A stretch of DNA of 64,000 nucleotides from Erodium maritimum (taxonomy: Eukaryota > Streptophyta > Magnoliopsida > Geraniales > Geraniaceae): contig OY997591.1 of the NCBI GenBank assembly GCA_963921825.1, positions 38,585,825 to 38,649,824 of the forward strand, in the 5' to 3' direction. Positions 63,731-64,000 of the stretch are shown here, one piece after another. Within the stretch, counting starts at the first letter, position 1; each line of letters starts with the position of its first letter. Made by a program: the position numbers and the translations under genes. The notes below the pieces were generated by a model. That model did no database searches, was not told where the DNA came from, and saw only the letters and a list, made by a program, of their open reading frames with translations.

Positions 63731-64000
63731 GCTCATGCAGAAAAGTCCGACCATCGAATGGAAGAGATTATTAGAAGCAGGCAAGCACATGAGAAGGTAA
63801 TGGAGGATGTACAGAACAATTCAAAAATATATAGTAGCATATCGACTCTTTTGAGTGAAATCACCCAAAAGCCTAGTGAAAGTCCCGATGTTTTGTGGCA
63901 ATCATGCGGGTGTACTAGATGATATTCAGATATTAGAGAGATCGCCTGTAGTTGATGTAATTGCTTCTTGTCGGTTGAGCATCCCCGGATGTTGGTATGA
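63731..64000 (+). other. Continuation of the Athila-like internal region
   Basis: Broken frame; EKSDHRMEEIIRSRQAHEKV-like charged sequence can be read around 63740-63800. No further domain is recognised before the window ends. Confidence 0.35.

Overview
This window looks like plant nuclear DNA, most probably from a eudicot. The evidence is nested LTR retrotransposons with plant-type primer binding sites, long Ty3/gypsy elements of the Tekay/Del chromovirus type, TATA boxes of the form CTATAAATA, RY (CATGCATG) and G-box (CACGTG) promoter elements, and a plant-style GRF zinc-finger gene with a 107-bp GT..AG intron. The species cannot be told from the sequence. I saw no tRNA, rRNA, CRISPR or bacterial-type gene.

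Layout. Positions 1-30762 are almost entirely nested retroelements. There is a truncated minus-strand Tekay LTR (1-2091), then a plus-strand Tekay element A (LTR 2705-5656, decayed gag to 7498) that is interrupted by a Ty1/copia element E (LTR 7499-8955, long leader, start of gag to 10611). Copia gag is cut at 10611/10612 by a minus-strand Tekay tandem: internal B (truncated, 10612-15096), shared LTR (15097-17944), complete internal C (17945-24063) and outer LTR (24064-26781). Copia RT fragments in both orientations and two more Tekay LTR remnants follow.

Positions 30763-49950 are the least repetitive and most interesting part. They hold a hairpin-forming inverted duplication directly behind a G-box/TATA promoter (31594-32171). 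Beyond it is a series of short, intronless, helix-rich or acidic reading frames, several with their own TATA box: 32969-33232, 33991-34677, 38759-39056, 40062-40706, 42082-42333, 44205-44504, 47522-47893 and 49466-49725. A GRF zinc-finger/membrane-anchor gene lies at 47090-47544. A dispersed repeat containing CACCTCAAATGTGTCTCGAC lies beyond the 3' end of four of the minus-strand small genes. Two of the small genes share an upstream region (33233-33990) with duplicated G-box + RY modules, the arrangement typical of ABA- and seed-regulated promoters. A decayed copia element (34701-37797) sits between two copies of the 3' part of one acidic gene.

Positions 49950-59842 are a second Tekay area: an inverted LTR-LTR junction at 51345/51346 and a decayed minus-strand element D. 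Positions 59843-64000 hold low-complexity sequence and the 5' end of an Athila-like element with a tRNA-Asp-type primer binding site and a broken gag.

How the parts relate. The Tekay copies share the usual order LTR-PBS-gag-PR-RT-RNase H-IN-chromodomain-PPT-LTR and all are broken, often by CAG to TAG changes. Their LTRs carry a conserved splice donor and acceptor pair, suggesting a 5'-leader intron of about 1.7-2.0 kb. The small-gene region is the best candidate for something undescribed; its functions are unknown and I have not assigned any.
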